Positions 15,101-30,100 of a DNA stretch of 64,000 nucleotides are shown in pieces. The notes beneath the pieces are model-generated. The model was not told the DNA's origin. It made no database searches and was given only the letters and a program-made list of their open reading frames with translations. This DNA is from Cladocopium goreaui (lineage: Eukaryota > Sar > Dinophyceae > Suessiales > Symbiodiniaceae), in assembly GCA_947184155.2 (NCBI GenBank), contig CAMXCT020002668.1:1221214-1285213 (forward strand). Reading direction: 5' to 3'. How positions within the stretch are numbered: the first letter of the stretch is position 1; each line of letters opens with the position of its first letter. The position numbers were made by a program, and so were the translations under genes.

Positions 15101-18100
15101 TATCCCATGCAGCCTGGACAACCCATGAACACCCTGTCACCAGGGGGTTGGGAGCATCCACTGGTATTTGGGGTGATCGACAACGCCGATCTAGTCGCGT
15201 TGTCGAGGTTCTTCCATGCCATGGAGCAGCGCTCAGTAGCTGAGCAAAGCAGTCAGAGTCGGCAGCGAATCGGACCGTGTTGATATCGTAAATTCCCCAT
15301 ATATTTGTTGCGTAAAGAACAAATTGCCGCTTCCGAAAGGTATGTTGAATCCTTGAAATTCGCACCAAAAACAGCCTCTAGACTTACAGATTGTAGTTCA
15401 CCTTCACACAGAGCTTTCAGTCGAAGCCCTTTACCAGTTATAGGACGATCATTCCTAAATGGGCTTATATTTTTGTTATAATTGACTTTATAAGTAGCAT
15501 TTTGGGCCATAACTGGTTGGTGGTTTGGAACATTTTTTATTTTCCCCAATAGTTGGGATGATGATCCAATCTGACTTTCAGATTTTTCAGGGGGGTTGAA
15601 ACCACCAATTAGATAACTGTAGTCCCCCTAAAATCCCTGCAATCCACTGCGCTCCATCGAGGCAACGCCTTCCGAAGGCCCCCAGGGCCCCCAGCCTCCG
15701 CCCGAGCGCCCGCGTGGTGCCAGCGGTGCGGAGTTTCTGTTGGTCTCGCGGGCCTTGGCGGAGCATGTGCTAAGTGCCTTGGTGATGACGTGGAGTTCAC
15801 GCAGATTTCAATGGATCCGAAATTGATGTAAAAACTACAGTAATTATATATTTATGAATTACATCTTATTACAGGTATAATTGGGTTTAAAGTTATAGTC
15901 ATAGTTATACATGAAAGTTATTGTTTATACATAATTTATACATGAATATTCCATGATTCATGAACGTTCTGACTTGGACTCTGACAGTTTTTCAGAACAG
16001 GCAAACCATGATGGTTGAAGCATAAGGAAGTGGAAGCTCCATATGGAGGTTTCCTACAAGGTGCCCCTCTTGTTCGTTTCCTAAGCTGATCATTTATAAC
16101 TCCAATCATGTTTGGGATTGTTTGGGTTTATGGTAGATTTATCATGATTTATCTATAGTTACTAGATTTGTAATGATTTATGAACCAAGAAACATAACTA
16201 GGGGGCACCAAATCATCCAAGCAATGGATGACCATGACTTAGTATTGTTTTACAACCATGGTGACTTGTGGATCCACCAACCCTTGTTGATGGGGTAACA
16301 ATCCAGAACGGGTCCCCATGGGGGGTGGAGACATGCGTATTGTAGAAGCGCTTTTTTTTTCTTTGCAGATTGCAAAATCAGACCTTTCACAACTCCATAA
16401 CAAAAAGATACAAAAAGGGGGTACACTAATCCTTTTATCTTATAATATAAAACGTTCCTCCCGACCCTCCTAAATAGTAAAATGTAAAAACCTATAGGTG
16501 TATTTTTTTAATCATTAGAATAAGGTATTTAGTAATTAGGGTTCGAAGCTGTCCCCTAATATTACCAGGTAATTTTAAAACCTACAAAAACTCCTAATAA
16601 TATGTTCGATTTCAAAATCGATCAAATCCCTTTTAAAATCCGATTAAATAGTGCCAACAATTGGATTTCGAAGCTTTTCCCCAAGATTAAACTTAAAACC
16701 TTATTCGATAAAAACAAGATGTTCGATTTCAAAGTCGGTCAAATTCATTTTCAAAATCTCATGAACATATAGCCAAAAATTGGATTTCGAAGCTCTCCCC
16801 TCATACCAAGTTTAAAACCTTAAGCATCAATTTACTAAAGTGTTGATTTGAAAAGACGGACCACAATAAAAACAACATCCCGGAGTTATATAACTAATTT
16901 TTGTGATTAGGGGGGTGGAACCTCCAATTTCAAATTGGGCCTTGATGTTAAAATTCTTGTTTGAATGGGATCGATCAAAAATCAAATTGACAAATCCATA
17001 ATTTCCCAAAACGAACAATCTGAGGTAGCTTTTATGATTTTATGATGTGGCAGTGTGTCAAAACCTTGTACCCCTTTTGTTCACATCAAAATAGCTGGGA
17101 TTTATGGATGTTCATCCCCCTAAAAATGGTATTCATAGGTATTGATCCATACCCATGTGGGAAGGTTTTTGTAATAAGAAGGGATTGGCTGGTTTGTTGG
17201 AATTGTTGGAATTGCAGCAGCAGGGAGTGATGATTGGAGTCTAGTGCTGTCAGTGTACACCATGTCATCCTGGGACTACTTGGTGATCTTGGGAAGCCGG
17301 TGACACAACGGAGCCATGGGATCCCACATGATAAGTACCTGGACATACCTGGACAGTCCATTTCTCTACACACATCCATAAACAAACATTAAAAAAACAC
17401 ATGTGTTTTACCGATAGTTTTAGTACTTTTATAATGATTCATAATGATTCATATTTGGTTTGGCTACTCTGAGTGTCTTGTTACATACCAAAATCTGAAA
17501 TAAACTTGGAATGGGTTTAGACATATTAAGAACCCAAATCTACAGGGAAAAAAGGGGTACCCGATGGACTGAACTGGTATGGTTTGCATTTCTTCATGGG
17601 AGAAATGGACACTATATAAGTAACTGGTTGGTGGTTTGGAACATAAATTTTATTTTTCCATTCAGTTGGGAATTTCATCATCCCAACTGACTTTCACTCC
17701 ATCATTTTGCAGAGGGGTAGGTAGGTATAGGGTATACCACCAACCAGCAAAATATAACCATAAAATGTACTTTGGTATATCAGGTACCATAAAAAACATA
17801 ACTATAAATGGTACATGAGATATATCCAGGTTTCATGTTTTTCCTAAAGTGAATCCCATGGACATTTTCATGGACATCCCGGCAGATTGTCTGTGAATCC
17901 TCATGTTTTCCAAGATCCCCATGGCTTTTTTTCGCCATCGCATATCGAGTAACGCTTCAAACTAAGAATGACTAGCTATGATTGGACAGAAGAGAGAGTC
18001 AGTTTACATAAATCATGATAAATCATATTTATATATATACACATGTATATAGCTTGAAATGGTTAACCAACAAAAACTAGCATATCATTATCATCAATCA

Positions 18101-21100
18101 TCGATGTTCAACTGACATAATAGTCGATGAAACTGCCGCTTAGGTCACGCTGGAGACGGATCGACAGACGCGGCGCTGGCGTCGCATGTGGTGTCTCTGT
18201 ATGACGATCAGATGGAGGTCGCTAGGGTGTCTCGGAGGATGAACGATATGTGGTGCCCAATGGGGAGACAATGTGGTGCCCAATATATAGTACATATATA
18301 ATGTATATTATATATATACAGTATATATACATAATATACATACATATACCCATGTAAATATAATGTATATGTATATATATATTAAATTATAAATGTGGGC
18401 AAATCATAACGACCTCACTGTTCTCCCTCGCTGGACTGATGGTTTAACGGATTGGGGGAATCATCGCCGAAAAACGTTGTTTGTTTTCAGGTTAATGACA
18501 TATTAACATTTACTAACTATTTCCTATGTCATTAACCTGAAATGTTAGTATTTCCATATACAACTATTGAATATCATATTAACTATTGAATATCATATTA
18601 ACTATTGATATACAAATGTCATATTAACTATTTCCAATATACAACGATTGAATCTGGAAATTTCACAAGAGAGCAATGAGTTTTTTGAATGAGTTGGAAA
18701 ATCCCATTGAAAATCCCATAGTCTATTTACTTCGGATGATAATATATATATATATGTACTGTACATTGTTGTACATAATCATGGGATACAGCTATCTAAT
18801 GGATGTGCATGGGATATTATTTAGCCAACAATTTGGTGCTCCCACATACGGTAATTCGGCTGGTTTACAATCCCCATGAACTATAGATACATCTACGGTA
18901 GTAGACCATAGTTCTACTAGTCGTAAGAGTCGATTCTATCTGGGTAAATTATAACGACCTCACTGCGACCTCACTGGAAATCAAAATTAATAAGGGAAAT
19001 CATCCCCAAATGGCCTTAATTCAGGTTAGTGAATTTATTATAATTTACCCAGATAGTTCTACTAGTCGTAAGAGTCAATTCTATGAACAAGTGTCACAAA
19101 ATCAGAAACTATTTGGATCAAAATCAGCCAGACCTACAAGAAGTTGTTCCAAGAAATAACAGAGTCAACCAGCAGAATAAACTTACCCGGCCTGGTAAAC
19201 GTTTACATTAAACTATGGGAAATCACCATGCTATAGCTGGCTAAATCCACTATGAGAAAATGGCCATGGCTTCAATAGCTTTTTGTATGTTGACCAGGCC
19301 GGGTACATGGAAAATGCATTGAAAGACCGGATCTGAAATATTCATCTTAACCAATGATCCTGGGAACTAAGAATTCCAACAACGGAATTGGACTGAATGA
19401 TCGCTGGAAGGCCGATAAAGGCTTGGGGTCCAAACTTGCTTATTTCATGAAGCATGTACGAGATCATACTCCAAAAGGGAATGTAAAGCAATGGATATGC
19501 ACACTTTTTATCACCCTTCCATTGAGTTTAATCCTTGCGAATGTATCAGCTGGATTCGATTGAAGTTGCTTGCGTTCCTATCACCGTAGTTTTGTGTTGC
19601 TTAGGCCCTGGCCAAGCACTTTCAGATCGAGGTGGGGTGGCTTCGTGTGAAAATAATCGAACCATCCCCTCACCTTCTCCTCCCGACCTGCAGGCATCCG
19701 CAGATGCGAGCGAGGCCCAAATTTTGCGGTGGGCTGCAATCGATTCTCAAAGAGAGTGAGTCAGGGCGAATAGTTTTCAGAAGACAGTGGGTGGTTGATT
19801 TTGTATGATTTTGTTTTAAGAGCTCATAGGTTGAGTCGTCAAATGACGTTTTGAGCGCTTGAATCTACTTTTTGGTTGCTCCAACTGTTACACCCTCATT
19901 GAGCCACCACCATTGTGGCTAACATACATATATATATATATATATGTTTTTCCATGCATTATTGATTATTCCTGACCTTTCAAACTTTATGCCCGTTTAG
20001 GAATAAGATTAAGATCCCTATTCGTATCTCTTGCATTCGCATTCCCATTTGTTTGAACATAGAATTTGGTTAACAGTCCTTCAAATTCCATGTTTCCTTG
20101 GTCTTGGACTTTGCCAATCCCCACTTTTGGTTGTTGAGATACTAAGATCAGATTGGTGTTGAGTTTATAGACTCTAAAAACGTGTGTATATATATACATA
20201 CATATATACATACATGTATACATGCCAATTTAGAGTTTGACATTCTTCAGTTTTGAAGTAGATATTATACTCGAGTTTGTTTGAAACTACTTAAACCACC
20301 ATATGTTTCACAAGTCGTCCCATTTTTAGCACAACGAGCACCTTTTAAACGGTGACCTTCTGCCGCAGGACGTGGCTCGTGCGCTGGCTCGGCACATAGA
20401 GAGCCATGCTTCGGCTGAAGGCGTTTGACATGGATGCCATTGTAGATATTGATATTATACAAAGATTGAGATTCTAAACATAGACACATAATTAATCATA
20501 ATTAATCTGATGATATATATATATACATATATATATATTACAATTAAAGACTCTATAATTAATGTTATATGCACAGATATTAGCTATCACCATATATATA
20601 TATATACACATGAATATGGGGCGTCCACGTCTGCCATTTACCAGCACTTTTTGCTTGATGAAGTGAAACCAACGAAACATATGGGTTGCAAAAAATTGGG
20701 GGAGATGCAATGTTTCAGAACATGTCTCAATTCCAAAGATACCCTCTGGTAGTTTAACATAGCTATTGAAAATGGCCATTTATAGTGGATTTACCCATTA
20801 AAAATGGTGATTTTCCATAGTTATGTAAACGTTTACCAGAGGGTAATTAAAACGGAGTAGACTTGGCAAAGGCTCTATATTGGATCCCAGTCCCAGCTGG
20901 ATAATTCTTGTATCACATTTACACAGTTTGATGGAGAAAAACCATGGTTGCGGACTGATATCCAAAGGAAGTACATTGATATCTCTCGTAAGGAAGTCAA
21001 CACCATGACAAATGACGCATGATCTGTTTGGACGTATATTAGTCAGAGTGGCTTTATATTGGATACCCTACCTGCTCACAGTTCACTAGTGACTGGCGGT

Positions 21101-24100
21101 TGGTGTATGAGTTGTTTCCATATATGGAGGCATATATAGCCCTACAAACATCATCAGACATCTATATATTAAATATACAATTGGTATCAAATGGTCAAGG
21201 TTGGTCATATGACTATCCTTAGGACCCTCCTTCCATACTTGGTACTTCCTGTGGATATCGTGTATGCGGGAGACATCGCGACCCGTCAGACATGATAAAT
21301 GTTCCAAGCTTAGCCGTCGGGAAGCGTTCAAACGCAATGCGACGTTTTTCACTCAAACAAGGCAAAAATGTCACGAATCACATCCTCAGAATGGGCAGCA
21401 TTTGCTGAGCAGCTGGAGATGTTGGGTTTTTTCCCTCATCGCTGCCAGTGTGCAGATCGGCAGATCATCCCAGTTGTGGTCGTTGTTTGATTTTGGGAAA
21501 TTCCAGAGGGCTCTTAAGAATCACCTGTTTGTACTGATGATCCTCTACCAACCTCTATACCAAACATGCTTTAACGTCAGAACCATTTCATCATGGCAAT
21601 GTGTCATGATTTTGTTTCAGAGCCAGGTGCTGATGGCTGAGATTTTTGTGTTTGCTCTGAAGGAGCCAGCAACAGAGTCCCCTCCGCACAAAGATTTGCG
21701 GATGGCAGGACGAATCAGAACGACTTGTGAAACGCCTCGCGAGTTTTTGCGATGCACCAAAGGGAGTTAAAAAGCTTGTGACGCATCAGTGAGATTGTAA
21801 CACGCGGTCAGAAGTCCCAGGTTTTGGGGATTTACCATGTAGATTAATATAGAACCTTTGTGTAGAACTGACTTGTAGCTTCAAATAATCCACCATGATC
21901 CACGTACTGCAAGTGGTCAGTTGCACTGGTGACAAAAACGGTGCAAAGTCCATCTCTATGAGTCCCGGCAGTTTCATGCGCCGACTTCACCATCGATGAT
22001 CCCTGTTTTTTTTTGAAAAGAAATTGAGGTTCAACTTACAATTTATCAATTTCAAGTACTCTCTGGTAATTCAACATGGCAATTCAAAATCCTCCAATTT
22101 ACAAAAGATTACTTTTTTAGCTAGAAACCGCCATTGAGTTCTGGGATTTACCATTGCCAAAGGTTGGGGTTTCACCACGACCGCTGTAGGTGAAAACCCT
22201 CTCGGAGGTCTTCACCACCTACCAGGAGGTCGTCTCGTCTCTCGCTGGATCATCCGGTCCGTGGAAGTTGATCATGGTTTTCACTACTGTAAGCCTGTAA
22301 GAGTCCAATTCCAAAATGGCATGCTAATGCATATTATAATATATATATATAATATATATATAATATCTATATATATATATAGATTTGGAAGGATTGACTA
22401 ATTTGAGGCTGCATTTTGCATATGAATTGTTGACTCTTGCTATTGTCAGCACCTATAATTGTTTACGGGCTATCCAGATGTACTGATTATTGACCCATAC
22501 CAGCACCCATATAGCCAGCAATGATGGGGATATCTAGAATATTCTAGAATAATATGATAGTGACCCCTTTGTGGATTGTGGGATGTGCTTTGAATACTCC
22601 CGAAATGGCAAGTTATTGGGGGAGGGTTCATTATTTTAGCTGTTCCACACTGACTTGTGACTATAGTCATTGTTTGCGGGTCAATAGATTCCAATAGGTT
22701 ATTTTGAGCCACTGTCAAGTGAGTTACAAAAAAAGTGCGCATCTTCTTCGAGCAGAAGCAAAGATTAACACAAAACATGACGCGCTGTCAAGGTGGCAAT
22801 ATAGCGAGGCAATTCCCAGTGTAGAGCCTGTCACGGAGCCTGTTTCATAGGGCCATTTTCCTCGTCCCGGTGATAACTGTGACAACATCCATACGCCAGC
22901 ATGGGCCAGCTAGATAGATCCTCAGTCTGGGTGGAACATTTTTGCTTTCTTCATTTCGTCGTTCACTTCTTTGTGGCTATTAGACTCCCATTGTTGGTTA
23001 GATATATCATTAGATAGACCCCCCATTGCTGGTTAAATATACCGCCACTGTTGGTTAAATAATCTGAAATATGTCATTAGGTCAACCCCCATTGTTAAAC
23101 ATATCTCAATGATCTCAATGGGAAGGATTATCCCATATATGAAATGGAAAATAAAGAATGTTTGAAACCACCAACCACATATATATATATATGGCTATAT
23201 ATATAATTAGAATATATATATATATATATCAATGATCTCAATGTTTTGTTGCATATAAAAAAACAAACTCCATTTGCTGCTACACCTTTTCATCATCGAC
23301 GTCCGAGCTGACGAGGACGTCCGGCAGAGAATTTTGAAGAAATTCCGGGACTTTGCCTGGGGCGCTTGGTATGCGGCGGTAGGGATCTGCGGCGAAGTCA
23401 AAAAGAAAAGTAGCCTAACACGACACCCAAAAGTAAGAGTAAAACTGGGAATCTAGTTGGTTAATGTTGGTGATTGAGTTTAGATGAGTTTAGCAAAATC
23501 TTAGGAGCCGAGGAACTTGGGGCTCATAGGAAAGGCTCCTGTCGGACTTGGTTTTGCATTGGTTGGACCCCTCAAACAAGATATTCAATGATGATCAATG
23601 TTATTATGTATATTATATATATAACGTATATACGTCGATACAGAACCCATATTTTTTCTAAATTTGGAAAAAACCCGAGGTCTCGGAAAAAAACCTACAA
23701 AATGTTAGGGTCTTGAAGCTATAGGTATATATATATATATATACACCTGCGAAACCCGAGTGCAGGAAAAAAACGCGATGGACCATCTTGGTTTGAAAAA
23801 ACGCGATGGAAAACAAAAATTGCGATACAACCAAAAAAATGCGATAAATGATTTTGCCAAATTGCGGCACCCACAGCCTCGTTCTCTTTTAAGTCTGGGC
23901 ACCATGGATTCGGAGAATTGGTTCTGTGGAAATAAAAGATAGAGAGGCGGGATCTTGAAATTCTTGGGCCATGGCCACACATGCCGGAAATGTTGGTTTT
24001 AAAATGGTTGAAACATATGTCCGCAAATTTCCGCGATATTCCCGCAAATTTCCGCGATATTCCCGCAAATTTCCGCGATATTTGTGTTTTGTTTTTTTTC

Positions 24101-27100
24101 TACAAGAAATATGTTGCAAACCTGTTTTCAACTGTTGTGAGAGTTTAGCTCAGGCATATCACCCAATTTTTTGGGATTGCCTTTTTCATATCTTCAGCCA
24201 AGATTGCCTTTTTCATATTATGTAATGGAAAGGGCGGCCAAAGCGTGTGAAGAACCTGAGAACACCTGAAATGACCAAAAATTGCGATATTTCAAATTTT
24301 CAAGCCTTTCCCATCCCGGATCTTCAAAAAGTAGGTTTTGTTGAATATCACTTTTTTTTCTGGCACTTAGGGCGCCCCAGGTATAGCTAATAAAGGCACA
24401 ACAGCTACCTGCCAGATGGTAATGGTTCCTGCCATGTAACAAATCCCACATTGAGGACTTGAGGCAATCCCTGTGTCTTCCAGGACCTATAGAATCCACA
24501 AAATTGGTTTGCCACGACGTTCCAAGGCATGTCTGTTAGAAGAAAAAAAGCATATTTGGAGTCGATCTCCACATCTCTTCAGCATTCTTCCGTTCCTTTC
24601 AAGAAACATGCCGCAGTTTCAGGGAATCGGGTGAGAAATCGGCCTCTGCAGCCATTCTTCTGGCTCCAATCTCATCTTAATGCAGTTTTAGGGTCGGACC
24701 GGACCGACCCACAAAAACTCCGACCACATATCTGCAGTCTCCTGTCCCCAGGGTGGAGTTGAGGGAGTTGTGACAGCTGGAAGTTATTGGGATGGAGTTG
24801 GTTTGGGTGCGTTTGGCGTGATACATCCCAATTAGACAAAGATGTTTAGGATTGTTTAGGATGAATCAGCAAGTTCAAGTCAGTTCTTTACCTTCTGAAA
24901 GCCGTGAACCTGATATGAAATGATGAATCTTCCGCTCGGTCTATGTCTGGGATACGGTGAATCCTCCGAAAAAAAAGTGGGTTATAACTATACCCTTTGG
25001 TTATTTAACATCGCTATGGAGGCCATGGCCCATTTATAGATGAGAAAAATGATGATTTACCTATTGAACATGGTGATTTTCCATGGCTACGTTAAATAAC
25101 CAAAGGATATACAATAATATAGGCTATATGGGGTTTCCAGGTTCGTTCTGCGACTTCCATCACTTACATCTGAGGCGTTTGCACTTGGCTGCTGCTCTAG
25201 GCGCGGACATGTTGGACGTGTGGGTGCAAGACCATAGGCCAAGTGGGCTAAGATTATGCCTAGTGGGCCTAGTGTTTGGCCCCATGTGTTTCCGTGCTTC
25301 ATGTTCCAACTGTTGACTGAAGGCCATGGATGGTTTCGCAAACTCACATCCGCATGTTTCTTGATTCTGCGATGTACACATCGGATTATAGGATTTATCT
25401 AAAAATTGGATATCCACAAGTCCTTTGCTGAATCATCATTTTCCCGAGGAAAGCGGCCTTTTACACTGTGGATATCCTCCATGTTAAAGCAAACCTAAGA
25501 CATCGCATTCGCTAAAAAAAACATGGGTTTGATTGAACACATGATACCCCGAAATCCCATTCAACGGATTTGTTTGGGGATACACCCCATTTTCAGACAC
25601 TCCAAATCACCCGAATCCAGCGTTTGAAATAATTTGTCTATCATCATTTCTGGTTGTTAGTAAATTCAAATTCCTAACATGTTTCATGGATACATCCAAT
25701 TGTAAAATGCATTTCTTTCCAATAATTTGATAGTCAATCCCCATGTTTCACTATAATGTTGGACGCTGATTAGTGTAGGGGCCCCCCCTAAAACAATTTT
25801 AGTCTACTTATTAACTCGGCATTTTTTGGGGGACCAGGTCTAGGGAATTCAGGATGACCAACTTAAGTAAGGATTTCAATTGAAATCAACTACTTTCAAA
25901 TGATGTTCTTTTTAAACCTCAAAGAAATCTATTGATAAGTAAGGAATTTCAATTGAAATCAATTTACTTTCAATTCATTTGAATCTACTTTCAATTGATT
26001 TCCTTTTAAATCTAAAAAAACAGTCACCCCAAAAGTTTTTGTGCACAATAGGGTACCATCCACACAATTATATTATTGAGGATCTCGGTCACTCATGGGG
26101 TACCCCCTTGAAAAGATGTTTGGGTGCTGTTTTTAAATAAGGGTTTAATGATGCATCTAATTATTTGGGACACATTGCATTTTCAAGGCTTTAACGTGGA
26201 TGTGGCTTTCTACAGTAAATGGACCAGCTTTACCCACAGAAAGGTGTATACAGGTGGATAAAGCTCCTCCTGAAAAAAATGAATCTGAGAAAACACATCT
26301 CACAATAGAGCCCCACCCCCAACAAACGGCAGGATACTGATTTATTTTGGAAAAAAAAGCACTCACAATAGGGTACCAGGACACTAACCAGCGTCCAACA
26401 TTATATGTTGATGCTGCAATCCGACGGGCGGTTCCCCAAGGCGGTGCGCCGTTCGAAGTTGGTGCAAATAACCCCAAGTCACTATAGATATCATTGATTA
26501 TCATGAACCCAAGGGAGTTATTTGCACCAATTTATCCCATGGATTCCCCATTTTCCTTGGTGATATGAACATGTTCCAAGCGTATCCAAACGTTGGTTTC
26601 GTTTGGGGCACCAGCTTCCAGTGACATCAGTAGCCCGAGGCCATCTTCGATGTGGCGTTGGATTTCCGCCATGCTGGTCACCAGCGTGGCTGGTGCCAAC
26701 TTGGAAGCCTCTCAGCAGGTGGCTTGTCGCGGTGCTACGCCATGTGTAGCCGACATGGTGGTTTCCTATGGTTTCCTGACATGGGGGTACCCCCAGACTC
26801 CCCAGATCATCCATTTATAGATGGATTTTCCATGATTTTCCACTATAAACCATCCAGAACTTGGGGTACCACCATTTATGGAAACCTCCATATGGGGAAT
26901 TCACCAACAAAAACATGGGGAAAACGATGGGTTTTCACCAACAAACTGGTGAACAATTGGCATCCATAAGCAAAAAAACATGGGGAAAATGTAGACTCTG
27001 TAGACCAAAGCAACTTCATAAAGCAGCCTAAAAATTCCTCAGAACTGTGCCCTTTGCAGAAAAAACCAGACATGGGATTAGTCACTGATCGGACATGGGA

Positions 27101-30100
27101 TTGGGGATTCAACATGAGAAAAAAACGACGAGCGCGACCAAAGCACAATTTATGGTGCAGCAAACCATGTGGCGTTTACGCATTTCATGGGCTGAAAGTG
27201 TGGAGGAACCCTCCATTTTTCGGAATCGGTTGAGGGAATCAACATATATTTGGATGTAAAAACCCTGGTTTCCTGTAGATGTTCCCTTAAACCAATCCAC
27301 CAATCAATCTGGTAGTAAGATTTTGAGTGGTGTCAGTTTTCGGAGATGAGTTGGAATTATAGTTTTAAGATGTTTTAAGTTGGTCTATAAACCTTATTAG
27401 TACAAGACCCTAATTATTTGAGTTGTAAGCCCGACTTAGCTATCGGGGGGTCCCACCTTGGTCTCTGTGAGGCTGTAGACTTAGTCACTGGGTTGCGTGT
27501 TCGCAGAGCAACAGCGACAGAGATCTCTGTGGCTTCGGAGTTCCCAGACTTTCAGACGGGCAGTGCATCAGCAACCGGTTCCTTGGGAGCTTGGCCGAAG
27601 GCCAAAGGCTATAGGTTGGTGCATCGCTGAGATCGCCTGGGAGGCCCAAGGCTGTGTTGAATCTTTCTTGGCGCGACTCGGTGAAGGTATTTCTTGATCT
27701 TAAGGGCCATGATATCAAATTGATATCAAATTGGGTGTACTGACTCACTGTGTGCCGACGTAGCTTGTCGGCTGTGCACGTGACTCCTTCTTGGTTCTAG
27801 CATGTTTCTTCCATTTCATAAGGGGTGCATGTACCCCAGGTTATCATCCAAGTTATAAGTCTTGGTCAAACCAATCGTTGAATTTTGGGGGAATCCAATG
27901 TTAAGAATGCCCAAATACAGCGAATACAGTGCATTGCTCATTGGTTACCTTCTGATAAATTAACATAGACCCTGAAAATAGCCTAGTTTTAATGGACACG
28001 AATCTTCCAAGCCCTATCTGCCAGGGTCTATGTTAATTTACCAGAGGGTACATATGCTCAAAGCTTCACAATGTTTCAATCTCCCCTTGGGCCCAAGTTG
28101 GATGATGAAAAATCGCATATATTGGATGCTGAAAAATCTTTCCACTTCGAAATTGTTCAATCCCCACTTTTGATGCGTTTCCATACCGCACATCCCAGTG
28201 TTTCTATTGAAATCCCCATGTGCGAATATTTGGGATATTTTGACCGCATATTTTGGATACCTTCTGGTAATCAAGCATGACTCGCTGGAAAAAAAACACA
28301 TCATTTATAATTCGTTCTCCCATCACAACGTCCACTTAGATGTGTTTTTTTCATGTTGTACCATATGTTCATATATTTTCCTATGTCTTTCCGATTTTCT
28401 ATAAGGGGTGTCCCATTTCTTATCCAGGGTTTATTGCCAGGACGGAATCCTCAAGTTGCTGACGGCCGACAGCGCCCACGGTGCAAGCAGCACCACGGCA
28501 AGCTCTCAGGGTAACGCCAGCAAGATGTCGAAGGCTCTAATGGCAACGGGCATGGGGGATGAGGATTCGTTAAACTGGAGCTATGCCCCATTTGGGTATG
28601 GATCAATACCTATAAGTACCATTTTTAGGGGAATGAACATCCATAAACCCCAGCTATTTTGATGTGAACAAAAGGGGTACAAGGTTTTGACACACTGCCA
28701 TTTGACATAATATGGGGATGGGTCAAAACCCATTTTTACTATATTTGGGAGAATATTTTGTCTATCCATTAACCAGCTATTTTAGGGTACCGGGTACCCT
28801 ATTTGACATGATTTAGTTACTCTCAAATATGGAATTGTCTGAAAATGCTATCTGTGCCATTTCTTATGACCATTGAATGGGGAAAACTATGATTCATCTA
28901 TGGGAAAGAAGGGTGCCGTAATTTCCAGAAAGTTAGCCATATGATATATGGATGTGTCTCAAAATATGGTATACCCGTATACCCCATTTATAGCCACTAA
29001 ATCAATGGGAATTCCAGGATCCTAATATAGGCCTTATATATGGTAGGTACCTCCAATTTAGGTTCCTGAAATGGCCATTGACTAAAGAATGGGGAATATG
29101 GCAAAAGCATCAAGATTTGGGGGTACATTTTGAGACACATGTTCTATATTTTGAAACACCAAAAGTGAACGAACTTTTCAACAGAAAGTTCTTTCTGATT
29201 TGTGAGTTCATCTAACATGTTCATTCATTTACCCAGATTCATGTCTTTGCTAACTGTGCCTTTTTTTGCGGTTGATCGGTTGATCCTCATGTTTTGTCAC
29301 CAGTTTTGGTTGAAGGGAGCATCTACAGGAATGCATGGTTTGAGTTACCAAATATGTTTTTTGTTCCCCCCCATTTCAATGTTCCCAAACCAAGTCTAGA
29401 AACTTAGTAGTTGTGTTTCCTTCCTTGAAAAAACGGGTGAATGTTTTTGTTTTGGTTGCTGTTTATCCACATGTTCTCTTATCTTTTCAAATGGTCGATT
29501 TGATTTGTCTGAAAATGGGGCATATAACCCCAAATGTGCGGTTGAATACTTGGAGGTGCGTCCCAGTTAGCGAGTGGTTTATAATAAGCCCTATACAACC
29601 TCGATCATCCGTATTCGGTATATATCTATATGGTTATTCAATATAGCGATTATATGCTTGCTCCAAGAACTATTAATGAAACCTTTACATCTATCCATAA
29701 TCCTTATTCTGGGGTATTCCACATGGTTGTCACAAGATGGGCCTTTTTTCCCCCGCAGTGATGTTTGTTGGTGTATAAGGCCCATGAACTATCGTTATGT
29801 CTACTATAAACCATAGAATTCAGCCACAGCATGCCACAGCCATATCTCAACTGAACGCTATCTTAGTTAAACCCCATCCATCCCCATCCACCCAACCGAT
29901 GTGTGAAGGCCAAGGCCAAGACCACTCAGATGGAGGCGGGGCGAGCTGGAAGTGTTTGAAAAATCCCTTAAGGTTGACAGAGTCATTAACTATTATAGTT
30001 AATAGTAGTTAATGACTATGATAGTTATTGTGGATTTTGATTAGTTTAACTTTTTTTTTTAAAAACTATCATTAACTATCCCATAACGTTCATAGTAGGG

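Noticed and set aside
17086-17385. Minus-strand 99-codon open frame
   Set aside because: It overlaps a dispersed repeat whose copy at 28.6 kb carries related frames; no coding signal.
21264-21770. A 168-codon plus-strand open frame
   Set aside because: It overlaps two phase-consistent exons in different frames (21362-21472 and 21710-21778); composition of the long frame is less protein-like.
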